This document shows positions 34,782 through 43,715 of a stretch of 64,000 nt of DNA, piece by piece (the stretch's first letter is position 1; every line of letters starts with the position of its first letter). This DNA is from Mucilaginibacter jinjuensis. GTDB lineage: Bacteria > Bacteroidota > Bacteroidia > Sphingobacteriales > Sphingobacteriaceae. The stretch is taken from contig NZ_CP117167.1 of the NCBI RefSeq assembly GCF_028596025.1, positions 4,774,001 to 4,838,000 on the forward strand, given 5' to 3'. The notes under the pieces were generated by a model. That model ran no database searches and had not been told where the DNA came from. It saw nothing but the letters and a program-made list of their open reading frames with translations. The translations under genes were made by a program, and so were the position numbers.

Positions 34782-35630
34782 ATGATTGCAGTAGTATATA
34801 GCGGATCACACATTGCCGACTGGCGCTTGTCAAACAAGGGTAAAACAATTGCGTCCTTTAAAACAAGCAGCATCAATCCGCAGTTTAATGATGAGAAGCA
34901 TATTCTGCAATTACTCAATAAAAACATCAACCTGATACACCACGCCGAAGAAGTAAAACGTGTTTACTTTTTTAGCGCCGGGGCATCAACTGCAGAATTA
35001 AAAGATTTGATTAGCAAATCTATGTCTGCTTTTTTTAAATTCGCCAAAATATCTGTTGAGCATGATATGCTTGCCGCCGCAATTGCCTGCTGCAAAAACA
35101 GCAAGGGCATAGTTTGTATTTGCGGCAGCGGCTCAAACGCCGCCTGGTATGATGGTAAAAAGCTTAAACCCAATAATTACGGTTTAGGTTATATACTTGC
35201 CGATGAAGGATCGGCCAATTGGCTGGGAAGGCAATTGATTAAGGCTTTTATGAACGAAACACTGCCTGAAAATTTAAAAAAGAAGTTTGAGCACCGCTAC
35301 GATGCCGACCGTAAAACTATTCTCGAAAAAGTTTACCGTTTGCGCCAGCCTGCCCTGTTTCTGAGCTCGTTCACAGATTTCTATACGGAAAACCACGCCG
35401 ACCCTTACATTAAAAATAAGATAAAACAAGGTTTTGAGTTACTGATCGACACCTATTTGCTGCCTTTGCAAAACGAGTATCCAGGCACTCCTGTACATTT
35501 TACAGGTTCAATTGCCGCGATTTTTCAAGAGGAGCTTCGTGAAACAACCGCTGCTGCAGGTATTGGCGTTGGTAACATTATCAGAGAACCTATCAATAAT
35601 CTATTAACATACTATTCAAATAAAAATTAA
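34782..35630 (+). CDS. Degenerate BadF/BadG-family kinase paralogue
   Basis: 282 residues, same fold order as the 32024-32884 kinase: SGAS-type segment (FFSAGASTAE), phosphate loop 2 (CICGSGSNAAWYDGK) and ILADEGSANWLGRQL. The first phosphate loop, which should read DGGSTKT, is YSGSHIADW, losing the metal-binding Asp and the Thr. So kinase activity is doubtful and a sugar-sensing role is possible. It lies between pfkA and gap with almost no gaps, implying a link with central glycolysis. Confidence 0.82.
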   Translation: MIAVVYSGSHIADWRLSNKGKTIASFKTSSINPQFNDEKHILQLLNKNINLIHHAEEVKRVYFFSAGASTAELKDLISKSMSAFFKFAKISVEHDMLAAAIACCKNSKGIVCICGSGSNAAWYDGKKLKPNNYGLGYILADEGSANWLGRQLIKAFMNETLPENLKKKFEHRYDADRKTILEKVYRLRQPALFLSSFTDFYTENHADPYIKNKIKQGFELLIDTYLLPLQNEYPGTPVHFTGSIAAIFQEELRETTAAAGIGVGNIIREPINNLLTYYSNKN

Positions 35631-35636
35631 AAAATC

Positions 35637-36632
35637 ATGAAAATAGGAATCAACGGCTTTGGCCGTATCGGCCGTCTGGCATTCAGAGTTGCAATTGAAA
35701 GACCTGACATTGAAGTAGTAGGTATTAACGACCTTATTGAGCCAGATTATATGGCTTATATGTTGAAATACGATTCAACTCACGGTAAATTCACTGGCAC
35801 TGTTGAAGTTGAAGGTGGCCACCTGGTTGTTAATGGCAAAACCATCCGCGTAACTGCAGAAAAAGACCCTGCTAACCTTAAATGGAATGAAGTAGGTGCG
35901 GAGGTTGTTATCGAATCAACCGGTTTATTCTTAACTCAGGAAACTGCACAAAAACATATCGATGCAGGTGCTAAAAAAGTAGTTATGTCTGCCCCGGCAA
36001 AAGATGACACCCCTACTTTCGTAATGGGTGTTAACCACAAATCATTAAAAGCAGAACAAACTATCGTTTCTAACGCTTCATGTACTACCAACTGTTTAGC
36101 TCCTATCGCTAAAGTATTAAACGATAAATTTGGTATCGAAGAAGGTTTAATGAGCACAATCCACGCTGTTACTGCAACTCAGAAAACAGTTGATGGTCCG
36201 TCTGCAAAAGACTGGAGAGGTGGCCGTGGTGCTTACCAAAATATCATCCCTTCATCAACCGGTGCTGCTAAAGCTGTAGGTTTAGTTTTACCTGAATTAA
36301 AAGGTAAATTAACTGGTATGAGCTTCCGTGTACCAGTTGCTGACGTATCTGTTGTTGACTTAACCGTACGCTTAAAAACTCCTGCTACTTACGAGCAAGT
36401 TAAAGCTGCTATGAAAGAAGCTGCTGAAGGTGAAATGAAAGGTATCCTTGGTTACACTGAAGATGAAGTTGTATCTGAAGATTTCAAAGGCGATGCACGC
36501 ACTTCAATTTTTGATGCTAAAGCAGGTATTGCTTTAAATGATAACTTCGTTAAAGTTGTATCTTGGTACGATAACGAGTGGGGTTATTCAAACAAAATCA
36601 TTGATTTAGTTCAAGAGATCGGTAAACTGTAA
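35637..36632 (+). CDS. gap: Glyceraldehyde-3-phosphate dehydrogenase
   Basis: 331 residues. NAD-binding INGFGRIGRLAFR at the N-terminus, catalytic Cys149 in SNASCTTNCLAP, His in TIHAVTATQ and the C-terminal WYDNEWGYSNKIIDL. It oxidises glyceraldehyde-3-phosphate to 1,3-bisphosphoglycerate with NAD. Codons are strongly biased (for example GGT, GCT), as expected for a highly expressed gene. A strong terminator follows. Confidence 0.98.
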   Translation: MKIGINGFGRIGRLAFRVAIERPDIEVVGINDLIEPDYMAYMLKYDSTHGKFTGTVEVEGGHLVVNGKTIRVTAEKDPANLKWNEVGAEVVIESTGLFLTQETAQKHIDAGAKKVVMSAPAKDDTPTFVMGVNHKSLKAEQTIVSNASCTTNCLAPIAKVLNDKFGIEEGLMSTIHAVTATQKTVDGPSAKDWRGGRGAYQNIIPSSTGAAKAVGLVLPELKGKLTGMSFRVPVADVSVVDLTVRLKTPATYEQVKAAMKEAAEGEMKGILGYTEDEVVSEDFKGDARTSIFDAKAGIALNDNFVKVVSWYDNEWGYSNKIIDLVQEIGKL

Positions 36633-36652
36633 TTAGTTTCCACTACATATTC

Positions 36653-36687
36653 AAAAGCCGTCCCGACTGATGTTGGGACGGCTTTTG
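36653..36687 (+). terminator. Rho-independent terminator after gap
   Basis: AAAAGCCGTCCC pairs perfectly with GGGACGGCTTTT around a 10-base loop. Confidence 0.92.
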
Positions 36688-36730
36688 TATTTTATAGGCT
36701 TTAGATTATCAATAATTTCTCATTCCTATT

Positions 36731-37867
36731 TTGTTTAACAATGTTAGTTGTATTTTAAAACTAAAAAATGTAAATTGTGCTTGCGATACCCTAACTAACT
36801 ATTTACTATTGACTGACCATCAAACGATTATCAATCATTTGCTGCGGTCGCCCGAGCTTTCTATCCGTTATAAGGTAAGGGTGAATGTGCTGGGCCAGGA
36901 CCCGGCGTCGGCAGCTATTCAGCAACTTCAGCAAGAGGTTAAAACCTCTGTGCGCGTTCAGAGATTGTTGGCGCGACAGGATACCAGTGGTAAAATATTC
37001 TCCCAGCGTAATGTTTACGATAAATGGCAGGGCGCGCACTGGATACTGGCTACTCTGGCCGATATCGGTTATCCTCAAGGCGATCCTTCGCTAGAACCCA
37101 TACGGGATCAATTGCTCGAATTCTGGCTTTCCGAAACATTTCATAAAGAATATATTGCCGAAAGCAAATCGCAGGCTTACCAGCAAATAGGTGTACCCAT
37201 AATGCATGGCCGCTACCGCAGGTGCGCCTCACAACAGGGCAACGTACTTTACATGCTGTTAAAACTGGGCTTGTCAGATTCGCGCATTGATGAACTGGTT
37301 CAACTGCTCCTTAAATGGCAATGGCCCGATGGCGGCTGGAACTGCGATAAAAACCCGGATGCCGAAAATTCTTCCTTTATGGAAACCCTGCTCCCACTAC
37401 GCGGCCTGGCTTTATATGCAAAAATTAGCGGTTGCCCGCAAGCTGCAAAAGCGGCAGAACGTGCGGCAGATGTATTTTTGAAAAGACACCTCTACAAACG
37501 TCAGCAAACCGAGCTCACTATTCACCCCGAATTTACCAAACTGCACTACCCCTTATACTGGCACTACGATATATTAGGCGCACTAAAAGTAATGGCCGAA
37601 ACAGGCTTTATTACCGACCCCCGCTGTAATGCTGCTATAGAATTATTGCAAGGCAAACAACTCGCAAAAGGCGGCTGGCCGGTAGAAAGAGCCTTCTACA
37701 AAACATCAAACGCGCTGCATTTGGGTGCCGACTATGTAAACTGGGGTGCAACAAGCAAAACCAAACTCAATGAATGGGTTACAGTTGATGCATTGTATGT
37801 GTTAAAAGAGGCAGGAATGCTTAATACTGTAAATCAGGAATCTTTTGAGGAGATGGAACGTAGGTAA
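36731..37867 (+). CDS. Alpha/alpha-toroid repeat protein (prenyltransferase/squalene-oxidase-repeat-like)
   Basis: 378 residues if started at 36731; the first ~25 residues are Cys/Asn rich and unlike the rest, so the true start may be a TTG near 36808. The body shows repeated Trp-rich helical units, notably KWQWPDGGWNCDKNPDAE and KGGWPVERAFY, the QW-like signature of terpenoid cyclase/prenyltransferase toroids. No DxDD or metal site is evident, so it is probably not a cyclase. Role unknown; genes like this are common and often mislabelled in Bacteroidota. Confidence 0.65.
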   Translation: MFNNVSCILKLKNVNCACDTLTNYLLLTDHQTIINHLLRSPELSIRYKVRVNVLGQDPASAAIQQLQQEVKTSVRVQRLLARQDTSGKIFSQRNVYDKWQGAHWILATLADIGYPQGDPSLEPIRDQLLEFWLSETFHKEYIAESKSQAYQQIGVPIMHGRYRRCASQQGNVLYMLLKLGLSDSRIDELVQLLLKWQWPDGGWNCDKNPDAENSSFMETLLPLRGLALYAKISGCPQAAKAAERAADVFLKRHLYKRQQTELTIHPEFTKLHYPLYWHYDILGALKVMAETGFITDPRCNAAIELLQGKQLAKGGWPVERAFYKTSNALHLGADYVNWGATSKTKLNEWVTVDALYVLKEAGMLNTVNQESFEEMERR

Positions 37868-37884
37868 ACATTTATATTCTTCAG

Positions 37885-38037
37885 GAAACACAAAATATTG
37901 TGTCTCTATATAAATACAGATCTTTTATATTATTTCGTCATTGGATAGAGACACAAGGTCTTGTGCCTCTACGTAAATACAGAACCTTGTACCTGTTCAA
38001 GAATATTAAACGTAGAGACACAATACCTTGTGTCTCC
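37885..38037. repeat. Cluster of three copies of a GTGTCTCTA-type palindromic repeat
   Basis: Related palindromic units occur at 37885-37909, 37944-37974 (TAGAGACACAAGG/TTGTGCCTCTAC) and 38011-38037 (TAGAGACACAATACCTTGTG). Units 1 and 2 are each followed by TAAATACAGA. They look like a small REP/MITE-type family in the space before trmO. Confidence 0.75.
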
Positions 38038-38092
38038 CGCTTTTTGTGTCTCCCTCATTATGTCTTCTTTTCCCAATGCCTCATTTTCGCAT

Positions 38093-38560
38093 CTATTTTT
38101 CCGGCTTCCAGTAATCAACCATCAGCTCCCCTACCCATTGTGGCTGCCTAATTTCTCCGGGCACTTTAAACTCTTTAAAAACAGGTTTAATATCCAGCAC
38201 CGGTGTACCTTCAATAGCATCGAGATATTTCACTTTAAGCGTACGGCCATTATGCTCAATCAATTGAACCATGCATAAACCGATCTGGTTTGGCCTGTCT
38301 TTTTTACGTTGTGCAAAAATGCCCAGCAATGGCCAGGCCTTGTTACCACGCGGGTGTCCCGAGTAAACAATTTTTGCAGGATCGGCCTTGTCGAAATAAT
38401 AAATTATCTCCAGCTGCGAGAAACTCTCAATACCATCAAAAGCTTCGGTCGGGATGTGTTCTGCAAGCGTAATTTCAGAGATGGTATCTCCCCAAAAATC
38501 ATCAGTTGCGGTGACTCTTTTGTTGCTGATATAAGCAATAGGTTGCAGGGTAATATTCAT
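38093..38560 (-). CDS. trmO: tRNA (N6-threonylcarbamoyladenosine37-N6)-methyltransferase TrmO
   Basis: 155 residues from the ATG at 38560; an upstream in-frame start (38623) adds 21 unlikely residues. The single TrmO/TsaA beta-barrel domain is recognised by ITLQPIAYISNKR, IIYYFDKAD, RGNKAWPLLGIFAQRKKDRPNQIG and VKYLDAIEGTPVLDIKP. It uses SAM to methylate t6A at position 37 of some tRNAs. E. coli TrmO is longer (an extra C-terminal domain); short forms are usual in many bacteria. It is a single gene on its strand. Confidence 0.9.
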   Translation of the reverse strand: MNITLQPIAYISNKRVTATDDFWGDTISEITLAEHIPTEAFDGIESFSQLEIIYYFDKADPAKIVYSGHPRGNKAWPLLGIFAQRKKDRPNQIGLCMVQLIEHNGRTLKVKYLDAIEGTPVLDIKPVFKEFKVPGEIRQPQWVGELMVDYWKPEK

Positions 38561-38639
38561 ATCAAAACGGCGAAAATTTGTAACTTTTAGTTTAAAGTAA
38601 ACAATTTTCACTTTTTCCCGCAACGAATCAATTTTATTA

Positions 38640-38647
38640 TAAATTTG
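38640..38647 (+). promoter_or_regulatory. -7 box for the alpha-glucan cluster
   Basis: TAAATTTG fits TAnnTTTG exactly, 51 bases upstream of the first GH13 gene of the cluster. A T-run at about -33 could serve as the upstream box. Confidence 0.45.
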
Positions 38648-38698
38648 AAACGCGGGAAAGCTTTGCCACTACCGCTCCAATTATATTCCTGATAACAA

Positions 38699-40567
38699 AT
38701 GAATTTTATGAGAAAACCGTTACTGCTAACTGCCTGCTGTATACTGCTGGCTTTGGGCTTACGCGCCCAAATACCTGCCTTAGAACGCGTAGAACCCATG
38801 TTTTGGTGGACTGGCATGGCCAACCCTAACCTGCAACTGATAGTGCATGGCAACAATATTGCAAGCCGCGATGTACAACTTTCATACCCTGGTGTGAAGC
38901 TGGTTGCGGTGCATAAAGTTGAAAATTCTAATTACTTATTCATCGATCTTAAGCTTTTTTCTACTGTAGTTCCGGGAACGTTCCCGATAAAGTTTGTTAA
39001 AAAGGGCGAAAAGGATTTAACTTACAGCTATACGTTGAGGGCTCGTAACCATGATGCCAACCGCGCACAAGGTGTAACCAATAAAGACTTAATTTATTTG
39101 CTGATGCCCGATCGTTTCTCGAACGGCAATACCAAAAATGATGTGGTACCCGGTATGCGCGAAACCGGCCTGCACCGCGACTCGATGTATAGCCGCCATG
39201 GTGGCGACATTCAGGGTTTAATAAACCACCTGGATTACCTGAAAGATTTGGGCGTAACCGCAGTTTGGATGACCCCGGAGATTGAAAACGATGAACCCCA
39301 CGCTTCTTACCACGGCTATGCTGTTACCGATTATTATAAAATAGACCCGCGCTACGGCACCAACGAGTTGTACAAACAATATGTGGAGAAATGCCACGCC
39401 ATGGGTTTAAAAGTTATTAAAGATCTGGTTCATAACCACATCGGCACAGAATCTTACCTGATACAGGATATGCCGATGAAAAGCTGGGTACACCAGTGGC
39501 CCAAATACACCAACTCTAATTTCAGGGATATGGCTGTAGAAGACCCACATGCCTCAGCAATTGATAAAAAGATCATGTTAGACGGCTGGTTTGACAAGCG
39601 CATGGCCGATTTGAATGAGAACAACATTTACGTACAAAACTACCTTACCCAAAACCATATCTGGTGGGTTGAGTATGCCGGTATAGATGGTTTCCGCTTG
39701 GATACCTATCCTTATAATGATGCTGCTTACATGGCTAAATGGGCTCAGGATGTGCAACGCGAATTCCCTCACCTTTCTATCTTCGGCGAAACATTGGTAT
39801 GGAGTGTAGCTAACCAGGCTTTCTTTGTACAGGGCGATAAAGTTAACCGTGGCTTTGATACCCATTTACCGGGTGTTACCGATGGTGTAGTAAAAGATGC
39901 CATCATCGAAGCACTGAATGGTAAAGATGGCTGGACTGATGGCGTTAACCGCCTCTACGCCGTTATAGCGCAAGACTTTTTATATGCCGACCCGACCAAA
40001 AATACCATCTTTTTGGATAACCATGATATGAGCCGTTTCCTGTCAACCATACACGAAGATTATGCCAAATACAAATCGGGTATGGCCATACTGATGACCA
40101 TGCGTGGTGTACCGCAAATGTATTATGGTGACGAGATTTTGATGAAAGGCGAATCAAACCCTGATGGTCTCGTTCGCGAAGATTTTGCCGGTGGCTGGAA
40201 GGAAGATAAAGTGAATAAGTTTACAGCCGAAGGCCGCAGCGAGAAAGAAAACGATGCCTTTAACTACGTGCGCAAACTGGCTAATTACCGCAAAAACACT
40301 CCCGCCATACAAACCGGTAAATTGATGCAATTTATACCGCAAAAGGGTATTTATGTGTACTTTAGATACGATGATCAAAAGACTGTGATGATAGTTTACA
40401 ACAGCAACGAAAAAGAAGCCAGTACCACCACAGATTACTTTGCCGAACGCATTAAAGGCGTTAAAAAAGCCAAAAATGTAATCAGCGATGAAACCATCGA
40501 TTTAAACAACTTAACTATTCCCGGCAAATCAACTTTAATACTGGAGCTTTTGCCAGCAAACAAATAA
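38699..40567 (+). CDS. Secreted GH13 alpha-amylase/neopullulanase (SusA-like)
   Basis: 622 residues with a signal peptide (cleavage near LRAQ; an alternative ATG is at 38708). After an N-terminal beta domain (about 25-120) comes the GH13 barrel: YLLMPDRFSNG, KVIKDLVHNH, Asp335 nucleophile in GFRLDTY, acid Glu364 in FGETLVW, and Asp443 in DNHDMSRF. It is closest in layout to cyclomaltodextrinase/neopullulanase of the SusA type, hydrolysing alpha-1,4 glucans or cyclodextrins. Periplasmic location is predicted. It begins the block with pgmB, GH65, GH13, transporter and GH31. Confidence 0.93.
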   Translation: MNFMRKPLLLTACCILLALGLRAQIPALERVEPMFWWTGMANPNLQLIVHGNNIASRDVQLSYPGVKLVAVHKVENSNYLFIDLKLFSTVVPGTFPIKFVKKGEKDLTYSYTLRARNHDANRAQGVTNKDLIYLLMPDRFSNGNTKNDVVPGMRETGLHRDSMYSRHGGDIQGLINHLDYLKDLGVTAVWMTPEIENDEPHASYHGYAVTDYYKIDPRYGTNELYKQYVEKCHAMGLKVIKDLVHNHIGTESYLIQDMPMKSWVHQWPKYTNSNFRDMAVEDPHASAIDKKIMLDGWFDKRMADLNENNIYVQNYLTQNHIWWVEYAGIDGFRLDTYPYNDAAYMAKWAQDVQREFPHLSIFGETLVWSVANQAFFVQGDKVNRGFDTHLPGVTDGVVKDAIIEALNGKDGWTDGVNRLYAVIAQDFLYADPTKNTIFLDNHDMSRFLSTIHEDYAKYKSGMAILMTMRGVPQMYYGDEILMKGESNPDGLVREDFAGGWKEDKVNKFTAEGRSEKENDAFNYVRKLANYRKNTPAIQTGKLMQFIPQKGIYVYFRYDDQKTVMIVYNSNEKEASTTTDYFAERIKGVKKAKNVISDETIDLNNLTIPGKSTLILELLPANK

Positions 40568-40580
40568 TTTGACTATTACA

Positions 40581-41231
40581 ATGACTGATATAAAAGCCTG
40601 CATATTCGACCTCGACGGCGTGATTGTTGATACTGCAGTTTACCACTATAAAGCCTGGAAACGCCTGGCTAATGAACTGGGCTTCGATTTTACCGAAGAG
40701 CAGAACGAACAGCTAAAAGGCGTAAGCCGTGTGCGCTCCCTGCAACTTATTTTAGGCTGGGGCGGCGTTACTAAAACCGAAGCCGAGCAAACAGAACTGG
40801 CTACCCGCAAAAACGAGTGGTATGTGGATATGATCAATCAAATGACCCCGGCCGAAATTTTGCCCGGAGCTTTGAATTTCCTGGAAGCATGCCGTGCAGC
40901 AGGATTAAAAACTGCCTTAGGATCTGCCAGTAAAAACTCCATGACCATATTAAACAAAGTTGGCATAGCGCACCTGTTTGATACCATTGTTGATGGCAAC
41001 CATGTAAGCGCACCAAAACCCGATCCGGAAGTATTTTTAAAAGGAGCCGAAGCATTAGGCGCTGCCCCTGCTGAATGCGTTGTTTTTGAAGATGCTATTG
41101 CCGGTGTACAGGCTGCTAAAAATGGCGGTATGAAAGCCGTGGGCATCGGTTCGCCGGAAACATTGAACCAGGCCGATTTGGTGATTAGCGGATTGGATAA
41201 AATGACGATTGAGAAATTGAAGAAATTATAA
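40581..41231 (+). CDS. pgmB: Beta-phosphoglucomutase
   Basis: 216 residues from the ATG at 40581 (a TTG 12 bases upstream is in frame but unlikely). HAD-family marks: FDLDGVIVDT (nucleophile Asp and acid/base Asp), GVSRVRSLQLIL (cap, beta-PGM specific), LGSASKNS and FEDAIAGVQAAK. It interconverts beta-glucose-1-phosphate and glucose-6-phosphate, exactly the step needed after a GH65 inverting phosphorylase, which is encoded next. The pairing strongly supports the function. Confidence 0.94.
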   Translation: MTDIKACIFDLDGVIVDTAVYHYKAWKRLANELGFDFTEEQNEQLKGVSRVRSLQLILGWGGVTKTEAEQTELATRKNEWYVDMINQMTPAEILPGALNFLEACRAAGLKTALGSASKNSMTILNKVGIAHLFDTIVDGNHVSAPKPDPEVFLKGAEALGAAPAECVVFEDAIAGVQAAKNGGMKAVGIGSPETLNQADLVISGLDKMTIEKLKKL

Positions 41232-41248
41232 GAGCGCTTATCCTCCTA

Positions 41249-41344
41249 TTTGTCATTCCGAGTATAACGAGGAATCTTCTGCTCCTGCTAAGTTCAACGC
41301 CTTACAATCGCAGAAGATTTCTCACTATCGTTCGAAATGACAAA
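41249..41344. repeat. Intergenic palindromic repeat (TTTGTCATT...AATGACAAA)
   Basis: A left arm at 41249-41281 and right arm at 41311-41344 are imperfect reverse complements, sharing TTTGTCATT and GAATCTTCTG/CAGAAGATT ends, with a 29-base loop. It resembles dispersed REP-like palindromes of Bacteroidota genomes. Confidence 0.7.
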
Positions 41345-41398
41345 GAGGTAGGTTAAACGTTAGAACCATATAAATAAGACTTATTACAAGAATTATAC

Positions 41399-43708
41399 AT
41401 GAAAGATTACATCAAAGTTGATGAGTGGAAGATTATCGAAGAAGGGTTTGATCCTCATTACAATAAGATTTCAGAAAGCATATTTAGTCTGGGTAACGGC
41501 CGTATGGGCCAGCGTGCCAATTTTGAGGAAGCCTACAGCGGCGATACCCTGCAAGGCAACTACGTAGCCGGTGTTTACTACCCCGATAAAACCCGTGTTG
41601 GCTGGTGGAAAAACGGCTACCCGGAGTATTTTGCCAAGGTATTAAATGCAGCCAACTGGATAGGCATTGATATTACCATCGAAGGCGAACAATTGGATTT
41701 GTCGCAATGCAGCATCCAGCAATTCAGCCGTGAGCTTAATATGCAGGAGGGCTTTTTGAAACGTAACTTCACAGCCACTACCAAAAGCGGTAAGCAGGTA
41801 GCTGTTGAGTCTACCCGTTTTTGCAGCATGGCCGATGACGAAACGGGTGCTATCCGTTATACCATTACCCCGTTAAACTTCAGCGGTGCAGTTACCATTA
41901 CGCCTTATGTTGATGGCGATGTTAAAAACAAGGATGCCAACTACGACGAGAAGTTTTGGGACGAGGTAAAAAAAGGCACATCTGCTAATGGCGCATTTGT
42001 ACAGCTTCGTACCAAAAAAACTGGTTTCGAAGTGGCAACCGGGATGCTGGTTAGTGTTAACGAGCACAGCCATGCAAGTCAACCTATCTTCCAGCCTATC
42101 GAAAAAGAGAAATATGTTGCGCTGCAAACTACAATACTGGCAAGCCAAAACCAACCTGTTACTATTTACAAATACGCGGCTAACATATCGTCACAAAACC
42201 ACCCTGCCGATCAGTTAGAGCAAGTTTTAAACGAAACACTTCAACGCATTGCAGCCAAAGGTTTCGATATCATGCTGGCCGAACAAGCCGCAGCATGGGC
42301 CGAGAAATGGAAACACAATGATATTATTATCGAAGGCGATGCCTCTGCACAACAAGGTATCCGCTTCAATATATTCCAACTGAATCAAACTTATACCGGC
42401 GAGGACGATCGTTTAAACATCGGCCCCAAAGGTTTTACCGGCGAAAAATACGGAGGCTCTACCTACTGGGATACCGAAGCTTATTGCGTGCCTTTTTACC
42501 TGGCAACTGCCGATCAAAAAGTTACCCGCAACTTGCTGCTTTATCGCTACAAACAACTGGGCAAAGCGATTGAAAATGCTGCTTCACTTGGTTTCAACAA
42601 CGGCGCGGCACTATACCCCATGGTTACCATGGATGGTACCGAATGCCATAACGAGTGGGAAATTACCTTCGAAGAAATTCACCGTAACGGTGCCATCGCT
42701 TACGCCATCTTCAATTATGTACGTTATACTGCTGATGATGCTTACCTGGCCGATTATGGTTTGGAGGTATTAATTGCTATTGCCCGTTTCTGGTCGCAAC
42801 GCGTTAACTGGAGCGATGATAAGCAACAATATGTAATGCTGGGTGTTACCGGGCCAAACGAATACGAAAACAACATTAACAACAACTGGTACACCAGCAA
42901 ACTGGCCGTTTGGTGTATGAAATATGCACTGGAAGTTGCCGAACAGGTTAAAACTACTGATGCTGCAAAATACAATGCATTGGTAGAAAAGATCAGCTTT
43001 AATGCCGAAGCAGAATCTGCAAAATGGAATGACATTATTGAAAAAATGTACTATCCATATTCAGAAAAGCTGGGTGTGTTTTTACAGCAAGACGGCTATC
43101 TGGATAAAGAGCAGATCCTAGTTAAAGATCTGCCTGCTTCGCAACGCCCTATCAACCAAAAATGGAGCTGGGATCGTATTCTGCGTTCATGCTTTATTAA
43201 ACAGGCTGATGTTTTACAAGGTATTTATTTCTTCGAAGATGAGTACGATCTGGAAACCATCCGCAGAAACTTTGATTTTTATGAGCCGCGTACCGTGCAT
43301 GAGTCGTCATTGTCGCCATGCGTGCACGCTATTTTGGCCGCCAAACTGGGTGATGAAGCACGTGCTTACGAGTTTTACCTGCGTACCTCACGTTTAGACC
43401 TGGACGATTATAACAATGATACCGAAGATGGTTGCCACACCACATCAATGGCAGGCACCTGGATGTCGGTAGTGGAAGGTTTTGGCGGTATGCGTGTTAA
43501 GGATGGCAAGTTATCATTCCAACCGTTTTTACCGGCTAAGTGGAACTCGTTCTCGTTCCATGTTGGTTTCCGTGGCGCTTTGCTAAATGTTAAAGTAAGC
43601 AAAGAGGGTGTACAGATCACCAACCATTCTGAAGCAGAAACCATAGTAATAGTACATGGCAAAGAGCAGGTGGTAAAAGCCAATGCCGATGTCATTTTAG
43701 AAGCTTAA
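41399..43708 (+). CDS. GH65 family phosphorylase, probable maltose phosphorylase
   Basis: 769 residues, usual GH65 length. N-terminal beta-sandwich (SESIFSLGNGRMGQRANFEE), helical linker, (alpha/alpha)6 catalytic barrel with GTECHNEWEITFEEIHRNGA (contains the general acid Glu), and a C-terminal beta part. No signal peptide, so cytoplasmic. It would split maltose (or trehalose/kojibiose) with phosphate to glucose and beta-glucose-1-phosphate, the substrate of the pgmB product. Maltose is the best guess from the surrounding GH13/GH31 genes. Confidence 0.92.
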   Translation: MKDYIKVDEWKIIEEGFDPHYNKISESIFSLGNGRMGQRANFEEAYSGDTLQGNYVAGVYYPDKTRVGWWKNGYPEYFAKVLNAANWIGIDITIEGEQLDLSQCSIQQFSRELNMQEGFLKRNFTATTKSGKQVAVESTRFCSMADDETGAIRYTITPLNFSGAVTITPYVDGDVKNKDANYDEKFWDEVKKGTSANGAFVQLRTKKTGFEVATGMLVSVNEHSHASQPIFQPIEKEKYVALQTTILASQNQPVTIYKYAANISSQNHPADQLEQVLNETLQRIAAKGFDIMLAEQAAAWAEKWKHNDIIIEGDASAQQGIRFNIFQLNQTYTGEDDRLNIGPKGFTGEKYGGSTYWDTEAYCVPFYLATADQKVTRNLLLYRYKQLGKAIENAASLGFNNGAALYPMVTMDGTECHNEWEITFEEIHRNGAIAYAIFNYVRYTADDAYLADYGLEVLIAIARFWSQRVNWSDDKQQYVMLGVTGPNEYENNINNNWYTSKLAVWCMKYALEVAEQVKTTDAAKYNALVEKISFNAEAESAKWNDIIEKMYYPYSEKLGVFLQQDGYLDKEQILVKDLPASQRPINQKWSWDRILRSCFIKQADVLQGIYFFEDEYDLETIRRNFDFYEPRTVHESSLSPCVHAILAAKLGDEARAYEFYLRTSRLDLDDYNNDTEDGCHTTSMAGTWMSVVEGFGGMRVKDGKLSFQPFLPAKWNSFSFHVGFRGALLNVKVSKEGVQITNHSEAETIVIVHGKEQVVKANADVILEA

Positions 43709-43715
43709 TAGCAAA

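Noticed and set aside
34782..35630. Treating this gene as an active GlcNAc kinase
   Set aside because: The first phosphate loop lacks the needed Asp and Thr, so only family membership is claimed.
37885..38037. Possible CRISPR array
   Set aside because: Units are palindromic, unevenly spaced and imperfect, with no leader or cas genes.
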